From: an uncultured Collinsella sp.
GTDB taxonomy: Bacteria > Actinomycetota > Coriobacteriia > Coriobacteriales > Coriobacteriaceae
Direction: 5' to 3'
NCBI GenBank assembly: GCA_947001705.1
Contig: CAMQHT010000007.1
Span: forward strand, 1 to 64,000
Length of the DNA stretch: 64,000 nucleotides
Part shown: positions 1 through 8,166 of the stretch, one piece after another
Position numbering within the stretch: position 1 is the first letter of the stretch
How the letters are laid out: each line of letters opens with the position of its first letter
Made by a program: the position numbers and the translations under genes
The notes under the pieces: model-generated
What the model saw: the letters and a program-made list of their open reading frames with translations, nothing else
What the model was told of the DNA's origin: nothing
Database searches by the model: none

Positions 1-77
1 CCCCTCGCCTACTTACGCCCCACCCCTCCAATAAACGCGTTATCATCTTGACCCATGAACATACGTAAGGAGCAATC

Positions 78-1127
78 ATGCCAAACGAGAACAGCTACGA
101 AGTCGCGCTGCAAAAGAGCAACGCCATTCGCGAGGGCCTGGCCAAGACGCCCGAGAAGTTCACCATGCTTACCGGCGACCGCCCCACCGGCCGTCTGCAC
201 CTGGGCCACTACTTTGGCACCCTCAAGGGCCGCGTCGAGCTGCAGAACATGGGCGCCAAGACCAACGTGCTCATTGCCGACTACCAGGTCATCACCGACC
301 GCGACACCACCGAGCACATCCAGGACAACGTGTACAACATGGTCATGGACTACCTTGCCTGCGGCATCGACCCCGACAAGACCATGATCTACGCACACTC
401 TGCCGTGCCCGCTGCCAACCAGCTCATGCTGCCGTTCCTGTCGCTGGTGTCCGAGGCAGAGCTGGCGCGCAACCCCACCGTCAAGGCCGAGATGGAGGCC
501 TCGGGCCACGAGCTTACCGGCCTTCTGCTCACCTATCCGGTGCATCAGGCCTGCGACATCCTGTTCTGCAAGGGCAACGTGGTGCCGGTCGGTCGCGACC
601 AGCTGCCGCACATCGAGCTCACCCGCACCATCGCCCGCCGCTTTAACAACCGCTACGGCAAGGTGTTCCCCGAGGTCGAGGCGCTGCTGTCCGAGACCCC
701 GCTGCTGCCCGGCCTGGACGGCCGCAAGATGAGCAAGAGCTACGGCAACGCCATCAATATCTCGATGACCGCCGAGGAGACGGCCAAGCGCATCAAGAAG
801 AGCCAGACCGACTCCGAGCGCATGATCACGTTCGACCCCGAGAACCGCCCCGGCGTGTCCGGCCTGCTTTCGACGGCTGCCATCTGCACCGGCCGATCCG
901 AGGTCGAGATTGCCGAGGAGATTGGCATGGGCGGCTCCGGCCAGCTCAAGAAGTACGTGACCGAGGCCGTCAACGAGTACTTTGCGCCGATCCGCGAGCG
1001 TCGCCAGCGCTACGAGAACGATCTGGACTATGTGAAGGACGTGCTGCACGAGGGCAACCGTCGTGCCAACGAGATCGCCGAGCAGACCCTGGCCGAGGTT
1101 CGGGACGCCATGGGCATGGTGTACTAG
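78..1127 (+). CDS. trpS: tryptophanyl-tRNA synthetase
   Basis: Cytosolic class I aminoacyl-tRNA synthetase that charges tRNA-Trp with tryptophan using ATP. The 349-residue product has the class I signatures in the right order: HLGHY (HIGH motif) near residue 41 after a TGDRPTGRLHLGH stretch, and KMSKS near residue 218. Length fits bacterial TrpS (about 330-350). The ATG is chosen because AAGGAG lies 6 bases upstream. No upstream partner is visible because the window begins 77 bases earlier. A strong intrinsic terminator follows, so it is probably the last or only gene of its transcript. No T-box or Trp-codon-rich leader is visible in the 77 bases available. Confidence 0.96.
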   Translation: MPNENSYEVALQKSNAIREGLAKTPEKFTMLTGDRPTGRLHLGHYFGTLKGRVELQNMGAKTNVLIADYQVITDRDTTEHIQDNVYNMVMDYLACGIDPDKTMIYAHSAVPAANQLMLPFLSLVSEAELARNPTVKAEMEASGHELTGLLLTYPVHQACDILFCKGNVVPVGRDQLPHIELTRTIARRFNNRYGKVFPEVEALLSETPLLPGLDGRKMSKSYGNAINISMTAEETAKRIKKSQTDSERMITFDPENRPGVSGLLSTAAICTGRSEVEIAEEIGMGGSGQLKKYVTEAVNEYFAPIRERRQRYENDLDYVKDVLHEGNRRANEIAEQTLAEVRDAMGMVY

Positions 1128-1159
1128 ACCGATCTGCTGGCTTGAGCTTTCGATTGTTA

Positions 1160-1192
1160 TGGGGCGGGCGCTACGGCGTCCGCCTTTTTTGG
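1160..1192 (+). terminator. intrinsic terminator of trpS
   Basis: A GC-rich hairpin (GGCGGGCGC, loop TACG, GCGTCCGCC with one G-T wobble) is followed directly by six T. It starts about 35 bases after the trpS stop. Confidence 0.85.
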
Positions 1193-1463
1193 AGCCCGAC
1201 CAGCTCGGCTCCGTCCATTGCACTCCCCCGATAAACGGGAACGGGCCCGCCGGCAGTCAGTTGCCAGCGGGCCCGTTCCCGAAGTACACCGTTGAATCGC
1301 ACAGAGGGGAGGAATGCGAATCAAACTCAACAGGGCAGGCTTTTTCATCGCCTATTGCCTACTCCGTTGCTGAATACAATATAGTTCACCGTGGTTTACT
1401 TTCTGACGGCAAAGTGCGCCGCCACACCTTCTCCATAAGTTAGCCCCGGTAAACCTGCAACGG
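1193..1463. other. intergenic region with a perfect 14-bp hairpin
   Basis: No convincing gene. It contains a perfect inverted repeat at 1237-1280 (arms GGGAACGGGCCCGC and GCGGGCCCGTTCCC, 16-base loop). No T tract follows on either strand, so it is not a simple terminator. A 19-codon reading frame starts at ATG 1315 after a GGGGAGGA sequence, but nothing else supports it. The palindromic repeat at 1464 closes the gap. Confidence 0.4.
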
Positions 1464-1504
1464 AAAACCACCGCAAAGGGGACAGGCACCTTTGTGGTGG
1501 TTTT
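1464..1504. repeat. palindromic repeat, CCACCACAAAGG family, copy 1
   Basis: An AAAACCACC...GGTGGTTTT hairpin with loop GGGACAGGCA. It is one of six copies of this palindrome in the window (others at 1872, 3449, 4411, 38328 and 51186), all between genes. Here it sits just beyond the 3' end of the minus-strand MGMT-like gene. Confidence 0.85.
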
Positions 1505-1520
1505 GGCCACGGCAGAGCTG

Positions 1521-1847
1521 TTAGAGTCCGGCAGGCCAGCGACAGGCGGCCAAGTCGACGTGCATGGGATCGGTAAACGTCACGCCCTCCCCCATTAAGA
1601 GCTCACGCTGGACATCGGGGCCGCCAAAGGCAATGCCCTCACAGATACGGCCGTCGGCAAACACCACGCGATGACAGGGAATTTGGCCGGGGCGCGGGTT
1701 GCTGTGCAGCGCATAGCCCACATAGCGCGCGCTCCGCGGACGACCGGCAAGCAGCGCCACCTGACCGTAGGTGGCAACCATCCCCTCGGGAATCTGCTCG
1801 ACCACCTCATACACCCGCTCAAAAAAAGCCCTCAGACGCCATCGCAT
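1521..1847 (-). CDS. MGMT/ATL-like DNA methyltransferase-domain protein, start region doubtful
   Basis: A 108-residue protein with the C-terminal DNA-binding and active-site domain of O6-alkylguanine-DNA alkyltransferases. It has VATYGQVA, GRPRSARYVG and the active-site motif PCHRVV with its cysteine, so it could be alkyl-accepting and is not a cysteine-less ATL. The N-terminal ribonuclease-like domain of full Ada/Ogt proteins is absent, as usual for the short MGMT family. The start is unresolved. In the open frame the only nearby ATG (1847) sits one base from AGGAG. A second ATG (1842) has ideal 6-base spacing but reads into a stop across a run of seven T. Removing one T would join that start to the body. 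This may be a real frameshift or a homopolymer sequencing error. Confidence 0.75.
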   Translation of the reverse strand: MRWRLRAFFERVYEVVEQIPEGMVATYGQVALLAGRPRSARYVGYALHSNPRPGQIPCHRVVFADGRICEGIAFGGPDVQRELLMGEGVTFTDPMHVDLAACRWPAGL

Positions 1848-1871
1848 GCTCCTTTCAACCGAAACAAGCAT

Positions 1872-1911
1872 AAACCACCAAAAAGGTGCCTGTCCCCTTT
1901 GTGGTGGTTTT
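1872..1911. repeat. palindromic repeat, CCACCACAAAGG family, copy 2
   Basis: Same hairpin family in the opposite loop orientation (loop reads GTGCCTGTCCCC). It lies between the MGMT-like gene and the 3' end of the DegV gene. Confidence 0.85.
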
Positions 1912-1921
1912 GACCGGAAAG

Positions 1922-2776
1922 CTAGTTGGCGGGGCGGAAGAAAGCTACGGCTACGGCGCCGGGGCCCACGTGGGTGCCGATGGTGGCGCCAATGGTGTGG
2001 ATGGGCAGCTCGTTCTCGGTGTGTCCAGCCCACAGTGCCGCGCTGTCCTCGATATACTTCTTGAGCACGGCGTCCGAAAGGCCCGTATAGCCCAGCGCCA
2101 GCGGCATGGAAAAGTCGACGCCGCCCGCTTTTTCGACCTTCTGGTTGAGCAGGTTACGGCCGTTCTTGGAACCGCGCACCTTGCCCAGCTGCACGATCAG
2201 GCCGTCCTCGGCGGCCACCACGGGCTTAACGTTGAGCAGCGTGCCCACAGCGCCCGCAGCAGCAGACAGGCGACCGCCACGCACCAAGTACTCCAGCGTC
2301 TCGAGCAGACCGATAACCACCACACGGTCGCGCACGGCCTCGACGGCCGCCGCGATCTGGGCCGCGCTACGGCCCTCGTCCACCAAGCGCAGCGCATACT
2401 CGACCAGCACGCGCTCGCCCAGGGTGACGTTGTTGCTATCTACCACGAACACGTCGCCGCCCGGCGCCTCGGCAAGTGCGGTACGGGCACTCTGATTGGT
2501 GCCCGAAAGCTTAGCGCCCACGGTAATAATCACAGCCTCATCGCCGGCATCACGCGCCTCGGCAATAGCCTGCGAAAACGCGTACGGGTTGACCTGGCCG
2601 GTCTTGGGCAGCTCATCGCGCTCCACGAGCATCTCGTAAAAGCGCTGGTGATCGATGTCGACGCCATCCATGTACACATCGGTGCCAAAGGTGACAGACA
2701 GCGGCAGAACACGCAGAGCGGGGTGCTCAGCCGGCGACATATCGCTCGCGGAATCGGTAATAATACGAATGGACAT
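1922..2776 (-). CDS. DegV family fatty-acid-binding protein
   Basis: A 284-residue DegV-fold protein. Characterised DegV/FakB proteins bind a single fatty acid, and FakB homologues present it to the FakA kinase. The N-terminal IITDSASDMSP signature and the conserved TSQ-like region (here KTGQVNP) around residue 80 are present, followed by GAKLSGT. A longer reading frame runs upstream, but the ATG at 2776 is preferred because AAAGAAAGGA precedes it and DegV proteins start at this point. No FakA kinase gene is nearby. A second DegV paralogue lies at 57,612. The ligand cannot be told from the sequence. Confidence 0.88.
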   Translation of the reverse strand: MSIRIITDSASDMSPAEHPALRVLPLSVTFGTDVYMDGVDIDHQRFYEMLVERDELPKTGQVNPYAFSQAIAEARDAGDEAVIITVGAKLSGTNQSARTALAEAPGGDVFVVDSNNVTLGERVLVEYALRLVDEGRSAAQIAAAVEAVRDRVVVIGLLETLEYLVRGGRLSAAAGAVGTLLNVKPVVAAEDGLIVQLGKVRGSKNGRNLLNQKVEKAGGVDFSMPLALGYTGLSDAVLKKYIEDSAALWAGHTENELPIHTIGATIGTHVGPGAVAVAFFRPAN

Positions 2777-2895
2777 AGCGAATCCTTTCTTTCGCGGACC
2801 TCTCGCGGGGAATTTTGACAGCAATGCCCCGGCACGGCATACGCACTCAAACGGGACTATGCAGTTGTTAATTGGAAGCAAATGCCTTGGCGGCC

Positions 2896-3345
2896 TTAGA
2901 TCTCGCGCAGGGTGTTGAGAATCGTGCGCAGCGACGCATACATCTGCTCGCGCTGCTCCACACCCATAGCCTTACCGGTGGTATCGAGCACCTCGCGAAT
3001 GATGCGGTCCGCCTCGCTCATGCTCTCGCCGCCCAGAGCGGTCAGGCGCACCGGAGCACGATACTTAACGGCGGCATCGCCCGAATCATCGACCTCGACG
3101 TAGCCACCCTCCTCCAGATGCGCCAGCGTACGCGAGACGGCGGCGCGGGTCACGCCTGCCATGCGAGCCAGGTCGGCGCCAGTCAGGCCGTCCTTGCTGC
3201 GCTCAAGATAGTACAGGCACATAACGTCGGAGCCCTTGAGACCCAGCCTTGCGCCCTCAGACGTCTTAATGCGCTGGATCTCCTTGTAGAGTCCGCTGAT
3301 CAGTCCGACAAAGTCCTCGAAACGTGTCTCGTCGCTCTGCTGCAT
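2896..3345 (-). CDS. MarR family transcriptional regulator
   Basis: A 149-residue winged-helix regulator. The helix-turn-helix is clear (LTGADLARMAGVTRAAVSRT, roughly residues 54-73), followed by the wing (LEEGGYVEVDDSGDAAVKYRAPVRLTALG). The N- and C-terminal helices fit the MarR dimerisation core. It lies just upstream of and co-oriented with the DegV gene, with a gap of about 120 bases, so the two may be cotranscribed. A symmetrical GCATTATGC sequence in its upstream region could be an operator. MarR proteins near lipid-related genes sometimes respond to fatty acids (FabT/FadR-like), but that is only a suggestion here. Confidence 0.88.
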   Translation of the reverse strand: MQQSDETRFEDFVGLISGLYKEIQRIKTSEGARLGLKGSDVMCLYYLERSKDGLTGADLARMAGVTRAAVSRTLAHLEEGGYVEVDDSGDAAVKYRAPVRLTALGGESMSEADRIIREVLDTTGKAMGVEQREQMYASLRTILNTLREI

Positions 3346-3448
3346 GGGAGACGACCGCCTTTCGCTTGCATAATGCTAACGGGTAAACATCTTAGCCGTA
3401 CTTAACGGCCGGCAGCCCTGCACGCCCTATTTGTTAACCCATCAACAT

Positions 3449-3489
3449 AAAAACCACCACAAAGAGGACAGGCACCTTTGTGGTGGTTT
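3449..3489. repeat. palindromic repeat, CCACCACAAAGG family, copy 3
   Basis: AAAACCACCACAAAG / CTTTGTGGTGGTTT hairpin with loop GGACAGGCAC. It sits at the 3' side of the minus-strand B3/B4-domain gene and upstream of the MarR gene. Confidence 0.85.
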
Positions 3490-3518
3490 GGGCCGGCGAA
3501 CATGATCCGCAGGCGTCG

Positions 3519-4238
3519 CTACAGCTCCACGCAGGGATTGTCGCGGGTCACAAGCGTCTTAACGACAACCGTAGCGCCCAGATAACGCTCGAGCAACTCG
3601 GCGAGACGATCAACGGCAGCCTGGCAATCCCCCATCCGCTCGGGCTCCACGCACTCAATCGCCAGGAACGCATCGGCCGAATCATCGGACAGCGCCGTTC
3701 GAACGCCGTCGCGCCAGTTCCAGCAGCGGCACACGGCGCCCGCATCATCGATGTAGGCGAGCTCGCCGAGCAGCGTCGGATCGTCCGCCTCCTCGCCAAG
3801 CGGCCAGAACGCATCGCCACCGTCGGTCACCTTCAGGCGAAGGTCTCCCTCGATCGCATGTAGGTCCTCGCCTCCGACGGGCAGCGCGTAGGTCAACGAC
3901 ACCGTGTTGTAGATGTCCACCGCGGGCGCAATGTGGCCCACCGGCTTGCCTTTGAGCACGCGTTTGAGCAGGTTCTCGATTGAGCAACGCGCGCCCTTTT
4001 TGGTCTTGAACAGACGATAGGCCTCGCGCCATGCCTTGACCGGTGCGTTCTCGCTGATAGTGTCGCTGGTCAGATGACGCTCCGCATCGATATTGGCGCG
4101 GTCGAGCAACGCCGCAATCGCATCCACGTCCTCTTGAGGAATCTGAGCCGTGGGCTTCATGCCCTCTACGACCACAACACCGACCGCTGCCTGCGGAAAC
4201 AACTCCCAGAATGAATCCTCGGCAATAAAGCTCTTCAT
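3519..4238 (-). CDS. B3/B4 tRNA-binding-domain protein
   Basis: A 239-residue stand-alone protein resembling the B3/B4 domain of phenylalanyl-tRNA synthetase beta. In the synthetase this domain edits mis-charged tRNA, and free-standing members are common in Firmicutes and Actinobacteria but poorly characterised. Recognisable parts are the NAPVKAWREAYRLF segment, the CSIENLLKRVLKGKPVGHIAPAVDIYN stretch, which is typical of the family, and the LRLKVTDGGDAFWPLG segment. The inner ATG (4238) is chosen over one five codons upstream because GGGAGAGCG lies just before it. The upstream leader holds a hairpin (4267-4297, arms GTGAGGGC/GCCCTCAC). No functional neighbour helps the assignment. Confidence 0.82.
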   Translation of the reverse strand: MKSFIAEDSFWELFPQAAVGVVVVEGMKPTAQIPQEDVDAIAALLDRANIDAERHLTSDTISENAPVKAWREAYRLFKTKKGARCSIENLLKRVLKGKPVGHIAPAVDIYNTVSLTYALPVGGEDLHAIEGDLRLKVTDGGDAFWPLGEEADDPTLLGELAYIDDAGAVCRCWNWRDGVRTALSDDSADAFLAIECVEPERMGDCQAAVDRLAELLERYLGATVVVKTLVTRDNPCVEL

Positions 4239-4410
4239 ACGCTCTCCCTTCATTATGCGCGCCCGAGTGAGGGCTCCTAAACAAAAAGCGCCCTCACAAC
4301 GGCCACCTTCAAAGTCCTACGGTGCCGTCACAAGAACGCTTGCGCTGTCCCCATCCGGAGAAGGGGACGATATGTCAGGCGTATTGTAACCCGAGTCATC
4401 CACGTGAGCA

Positions 4411-4446
4411 AAACCACCACAAAGGTGCCTCTCCCCTTTGTGGTGG
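4411..4446. repeat. palindromic repeat, CCACCACAAAGG family, copy 4
   Basis: Slightly diverged copy (loop GTGCCTCTCCCC, right arm GTGGTGGATAT). It lies immediately 3' of pckA, where it could act as a transcript-end hairpin. Confidence 0.8.
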
Positions 4447-4465
4447 ATATGGACTCACGGCGAAG

Positions 4466-6136
4466 CTAGTGGCGGAGTCCCAGCAGGCCGCGGCCGCGAT
4501 GACGGGCCTCGGCGGACACCTGGGCGTGCGGGCCGGCGGCTTTGACGGACTCGGGCAGGTGCGAGTACTTCTTCTCGAAGTTCTCCTCGAACATCACCGC
4601 CAGGTTGTGCGCGGCCTCGTCGTAGCGCGCGGTGCTCTGCCAGTATTGGCGCGGCACCAGGATGCCATCGGGCACGCCGTGGCACGTCGTGGGAATGTCG
4701 ACGTTAAAGATGTCGTCGTGCACGAACTCGCTGTCCTCGATGGTGCCGTCGAGGGCGCGTGCGACCAGCGAGCGCGTGTAGGCCAGCTCGATGCGATGGC
4801 CCACGCCGTAGCCGCCGCCAATCCAGCCGGTGTTGACCAGGTACACGCGCGTGCGGCCGTCGGCAATGCGCTCGCCAAGCATCTTGGCGTAAACCATGGG
4901 GTCGAGCGGCATAAACGGCTCGCCGAACAGCGAAGAGAACGTGGGCGTGGGCTCGGTGACGCCGACCTCGGTGCCGGGAATCTTAGCCGTAAAGCCCGTC
5001 ACAAAGTGGTACATGGCGGCATCGGCCGTCAGACGCGAGATGGGCGGCAGCACGCCAAAAGCGTCGCAAGTCAGGAACAGCACGACACTCGGAGTGGTGC
5101 CCATGCCCTTAGTCCACGCGTTAGGAATGTGCTCCACGGGATAGGCCACGCGCGTGTTGTGCGTGATCGAGATGTCATCGTAGTTGGGCTTGCGGTTCTC
5201 GTCGAGCACCACGTTTTCGCAGATCGCGCCAAAGCGGACAGCGTTGAAGATCTCGGGCTCGTGGAAGGCGTCCAGGCCCTCGCATTTGGCGTAGCAGCCA
5301 CCCTCGATATTGAAGATGCCCATGTCGGACCAACCGTGCTCGTCGTCGCCGATCAGTAGGCGCGTGGGGTTGGCCGAAAGCGTAGTCTTGCCGGTACCGG
5401 ACAGGCCAAAGAACACGGCGGTCTCGTGCGTGACGGGGTCCATGCTGGCCGAGCAGTGCATGGGCAGCACGTCGTCCTCGACGGGCAGCAGGTAGTTCAT
5501 GACGCTAAAGATCGACTTTTTAATCTCGCCGGAGTAGCCGGTGCCGGCGACCAGAATCACGCGTTCCTGGAAGTTGATGACCACGGCGGCGCTAGAGTTG
5601 AGGCCCTTGATGGCGGGGTCGCACTGGTAGCCAGGTGCGGCGAGCACGCAAAAGTCCGGCTCGCCGGTGCGCGCGATTTCGCGGGCAAGCGGGCGGGCGA
5701 GCATCTGCTTAATAAAGAGCGCCTGGCTGGCACGCTCGCAGGCAACGAGCAGTCGACGCGTGTGGTTGCGGTCGGCGCCTGCCATGCCGCGGGTGACGAA
5801 CACGTCGCGCTCGTTGAGATAGTCGACGATGCCGGCCTTGATGGCCTCATAGCTCTCGACGGACAGCGGGCGATTGACGGCGCCCCAGGCAATCTTGTCG
5901 TGAACATCGGGGGTGTCAACGATAAAGCGATCGTTGGGAGAACGACCAGTGCGCTCCCCCGTCTCAATCACCAGCGCGCCGTTGGATGCCATGCGGCCTT
6001 CTTCGCGGCGGATAGCGTGCTCGACGAGCTCCGCGGCGGGTAGATCGACCAGCAGACGGGGCTGATTCTCGGCGGGGTCTTCAACGAGCGTAATACCAAA
6101 GTTGGACAAAACTTCTGCAGGGGTAACACCAGGCAT
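4466..6136 (-). CDS. pckA: phosphoenolpyruvate carboxykinase (ATP)
   Basis: Converts oxaloacetate and ATP to phosphoenolpyruvate, CO2 and ADP (gluconeogenesis), or runs in reverse to make oxaloacetate in CO2-fixing anaerobes. The 556-residue product has the ATP-type P-loop FGLSGTGKTTLS, the metal/oxaloacetate region LIGDDEHGWSD, and the substrate region TGERTGRSPNDRFIVD near the N-terminus. The start at 6136 is chosen because AAAGGAGG precedes it. The reading frame runs 38 codons further upstream without family support. It is monocistronic. A lactate permease gene lies upstream on the same strand. In a fermentative gut bacterium this enzyme would link the C4 and C3 pools. Confidence 0.96.
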   Translation of the reverse strand: MPGVTPAEVLSNFGITLVEDPAENQPRLLVDLPAAELVEHAIRREEGRMASNGALVIETGERTGRSPNDRFIVDTPDVHDKIAWGAVNRPLSVESYEAIKAGIVDYLNERDVFVTRGMAGADRNHTRRLLVACERASQALFIKQMLARPLAREIARTGEPDFCVLAAPGYQCDPAIKGLNSSAAVVINFQERVILVAGTGYSGEIKKSIFSVMNYLLPVEDDVLPMHCSASMDPVTHETAVFFGLSGTGKTTLSANPTRLLIGDDEHGWSDMGIFNIEGGCYAKCEGLDAFHEPEIFNAVRFGAICENVVLDENRKPNYDDISITHNTRVAYPVEHIPNAWTKGMGTTPSVVLFLTCDAFGVLPPISRLTADAAMYHFVTGFTAKIPGTEVGVTEPTPTFSSLFGEPFMPLDPMVYAKMLGERIADGRTRVYLVNTGWIGGGYGVGHRIELAYTRSLVARALDGTIEDSEFVHDDIFNVDIPTTCHGVPDGILVPRQYWQSTARYDEAAHNLAVMFEENFEKKYSHLPESVKAAGPHAQVSAEARHRGRGLLGLRH

Positions 6137-6275
6137 GGGGCCTCCTTTAAAAACGCGACACGTGGACGCGGCGCGCACTTTACTCACGTAAAGCCCGTTG
6201 TACCCGATATGCAAAAACGTTTTTGCGGCAAGGGTGGCAAGCCCGCCCAACGGTCAAAAATCGCAGGCAAGCGGC

Positions 6276-6413
6276 CTAGTCATTGGGGACGTTTTTAAAC
6301 AACTAGTCATTGGGGACACTCTTGAACAGGCAACATTCAAGGAATGTCCCCGGATGCCGGCACTTAGGGACGTTCCCAAAGTGCCGGCACATAAGGAACG
6401 TCCCTAAGTGCCG
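6276..6413. repeat. composite short repeats: two CTAGTCATTGGGGAC copies and a 19-bp-stem palindrome
   Basis: Direct repeat CTAGTCATTGGGGAC at 6276 and 6303. A perfect 19-bp inverted repeat follows (left arm 6359-6377, right arm 6395-6413, arm GGAACGTCCCTAAGTGCCG), with GTGCCGGCAC in its loop. The right arm recurs at 48,479. The palindrome covers the last codons of the lactate permease gene. Confidence 0.85.
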
Positions 6414-7986
6414 ACCACAGCGGCAGGCCTTGGCCGAGCATGGCTATGGCGCTCATCAGGACCAGCATGCCGGCAGCGTAGGGCAGCACCGCGCCCAGGA
6501 GTTCGGCATCCTTACCGCGCACGTGCACGGCGGCAAGACCAATGGCGAGGGTCTGCGGCGAGATCATCTTACCAGCGGCGACGCCCAGGGCGTTCAATGC
6601 GACCATCCAGTAGTCGCTCACACCCAGCGCAGTGGCGGCCTGGCTCTGAATGGGACCAAACAGCATGCCCGAGGACGTGCCCGAGCCGGTCACGAACGCA
6701 CCGACTGCGCCGATCCACGGAGCCAGAATCGGGTAGAGACCGCCGGCGACCGCAATGCAAAACGCACTGATCGACGAAATCATGCCGGCATAGCCCATCA
6801 CCTTGGCGCAGCCCAGTACCGAAAGCATCGTGATCACCGTCGGCGTCATCTGCTTCACAGTCGCGGCCAGCACCTCGCCCATCATGCGCGGCGAAGCGCC
6901 CTGAATGGCACCGCCGACAAACGCCGCCAGGAAAATCCAGACGCCTGGCGTGTTGATCCACGAAAACGTAAGCATACCGGGATTCTCACCGCAATACACC
7001 TGCACATGGCTCGCAAACGGCGCGAGCGCAGCATGTACAGCGGGCACCAGATTAGACGTGCCCAGCAGCAACACAAAGATCAGGATGAAGCACGACCAGG
7101 CCGAAAGCGCCGACTTAACGGTGAGCTTCTCCCCCGCCTCGATATTCATGTGAAAGCGTGCGTCCAGATGCCCCGACTTCTCGGCACGCATGGTAAGTGC
7201 AGCTGTCAGCGCGAGCGAAACGATGGATCCTACGACCACGGCCAGCTCGGGGCCCACAAACATGGCAACGACCAGAGCCGCGCCGACAAACGACACGCCG
7301 GAGAGCAACGCCACGCCGGCAACACCGTGCAGACGCTCGCCCACACTCGCGGCATTGCCCTGGTCATCGGCAACACGGCCCGCAACCAGCACAATAAATA
7401 GCGGCATCACCACAAAGAACGGTGCGAGCTGCACCAGCTGAACGGTCGCTAGGTGAAGGGAATCCAAACCCACCAGGTCGGCAACGGACACCGTGGGGAT
7501 GCCGATGGAGCCGTAGGGCGTGGGCACGCCGTTGGCCAGCAGGCAGATGAGCACGGCAGGCACGGCCTCAAAGCCCAGGCCCGCGAGCATGCCGGCGGGA
7601 ATGGCGACAGCGGTACCGAAGCCGGCCATGCCCTCCATAAAGCCACCGAAGCACCAAGCCACGAGCAGCGCCAGCAGACGGCGGTCGCTGCTGATGGAGG
7701 TGATCATGCTGCCGATCACGTCCATGGCGCCCGTACGAACGCACAGGTTATACGTGAACACCGCGGCGATGATCACCAGGACGATGGGCCACAGAGCCAT
7801 CAAAAAACCTTCGAGCGAGGCGGTCGCGATCTGCGCTGCCGGCAGGTGCCACCATGCGAAGGCAAGCAAGCACGAAAGGACAAACGATCCGATAGCGGCC
7901 TTCCAAGCTGGCCATTTAAAGCACAGCAGCATCACGACCAGCCAAATAATCGGCACAAGAGCCAGTAAGAATGCGGCGACGTCCAT
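6364..7986 (-). CDS. lctP: L-lactate permease family transporter
   Basis: A 540-residue integral membrane protein of the LctP/LldP lactate permease family, which moves lactate (or glycolate) with protons across the cytoplasmic membrane. There are roughly 12-14 hydrophobic segments, starting at WLVVMLLCFKWPAWKAAIG. The GFGTAVAIPAGMLAGLGFEAV, NGVPTPYGSIGIPT and VTGSGTSSGMLFG segments are characteristic of the family. The final 16 or so codons lie inside a 19-bp-stem palindromic repeat, so the C-terminal tail (ALRDVPYVPALWERP) is repeat-derived and not ancestral. It is transcribed divergently from the flippase-like gene, with an inverted repeat (8091-8107) in the shared upstream region. Confidence 0.9.
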   Translation of the reverse strand: MDVAAFLLALVPIIWLVVMLLCFKWPAWKAAIGSFVLSCLLAFAWWHLPAAQIATASLEGFLMALWPIVLVIIAAVFTYNLCVRTGAMDVIGSMITSISSDRRLLALLVAWCFGGFMEGMAGFGTAVAIPAGMLAGLGFEAVPAVLICLLANGVPTPYGSIGIPTVSVADLVGLDSLHLATVQLVQLAPFFVVMPLFIVLVAGRVADDQGNAASVGERLHGVAGVALLSGVSFVGAALVVAMFVGPELAVVVGSIVSLALTAALTMRAEKSGHLDARFHMNIEAGEKLTVKSALSAWSCFILIFVLLLGTSNLVPAVHAALAPFASHVQVYCGENPGMLTFSWINTPGVWIFLAAFVGGAIQGASPRMMGEVLAATVKQMTPTVITMLSVLGCAKVMGYAGMISSISAFCIAVAGGLYPILAPWIGAVGAFVTGSGTSSGMLFGPIQSQAATALGVSDYWMVALNALGVAAGKMISPQTLAIGLAAVHVRGKDAELLGAVLPYAAGMLVLMSAIAMLGQGLPLWSALRDVPYVPALWERP

Positions 7987-8090
7987 AGGTAGAAGCTCCT
8001 TGGTACCGCGTGGGCGGCATCGGGGGTGTCACAAAACTTCAACAGGATACCGCACGTTTACCGACAAATTACAGCCGCCCGCCGAAATTA

Positions 8091-8138
8091 TTGAACAATC
8101 CGTTCAAAAACACGAACGAACACCGTCGCGTCTATACT
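8091..8138. promoter_or_regulatory. candidate operator and -10 box in a divergent promoter region
   Basis: TTGAAC-aatcc-GTTCAA (8091-8107) is a perfect 6-bp-arm palindrome lying between two divergent genes. TATACT at 8133 is a plausible -10 for the plus-strand gene. No matching -35 is clear, so the call rests mainly on symmetry and position. Confidence 0.35.
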
Positions 8139-8166
8139 AAAGCGCAGCAATAGAAAGGACTCCGCT

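Noticed and set aside
9..1223. A 404-codon minus-strand reading frame opposite trpS
   Set aside because: It is the mirror of a well-supported gene in GC-rich DNA; its protein is Val/Leu/His/Gly-rich filler with no domain. The same reasoning removes many long antisense frames opposite pckA, brxL, pglZ, serA, the ABC-F gene and pst genes.
1157..1348. A 63-codon minus-strand frame across the trpS terminator and the 14-bp hairpin
   Set aside because: It spans a terminator and hairpin, has no ribosome site and no recognisable protein.
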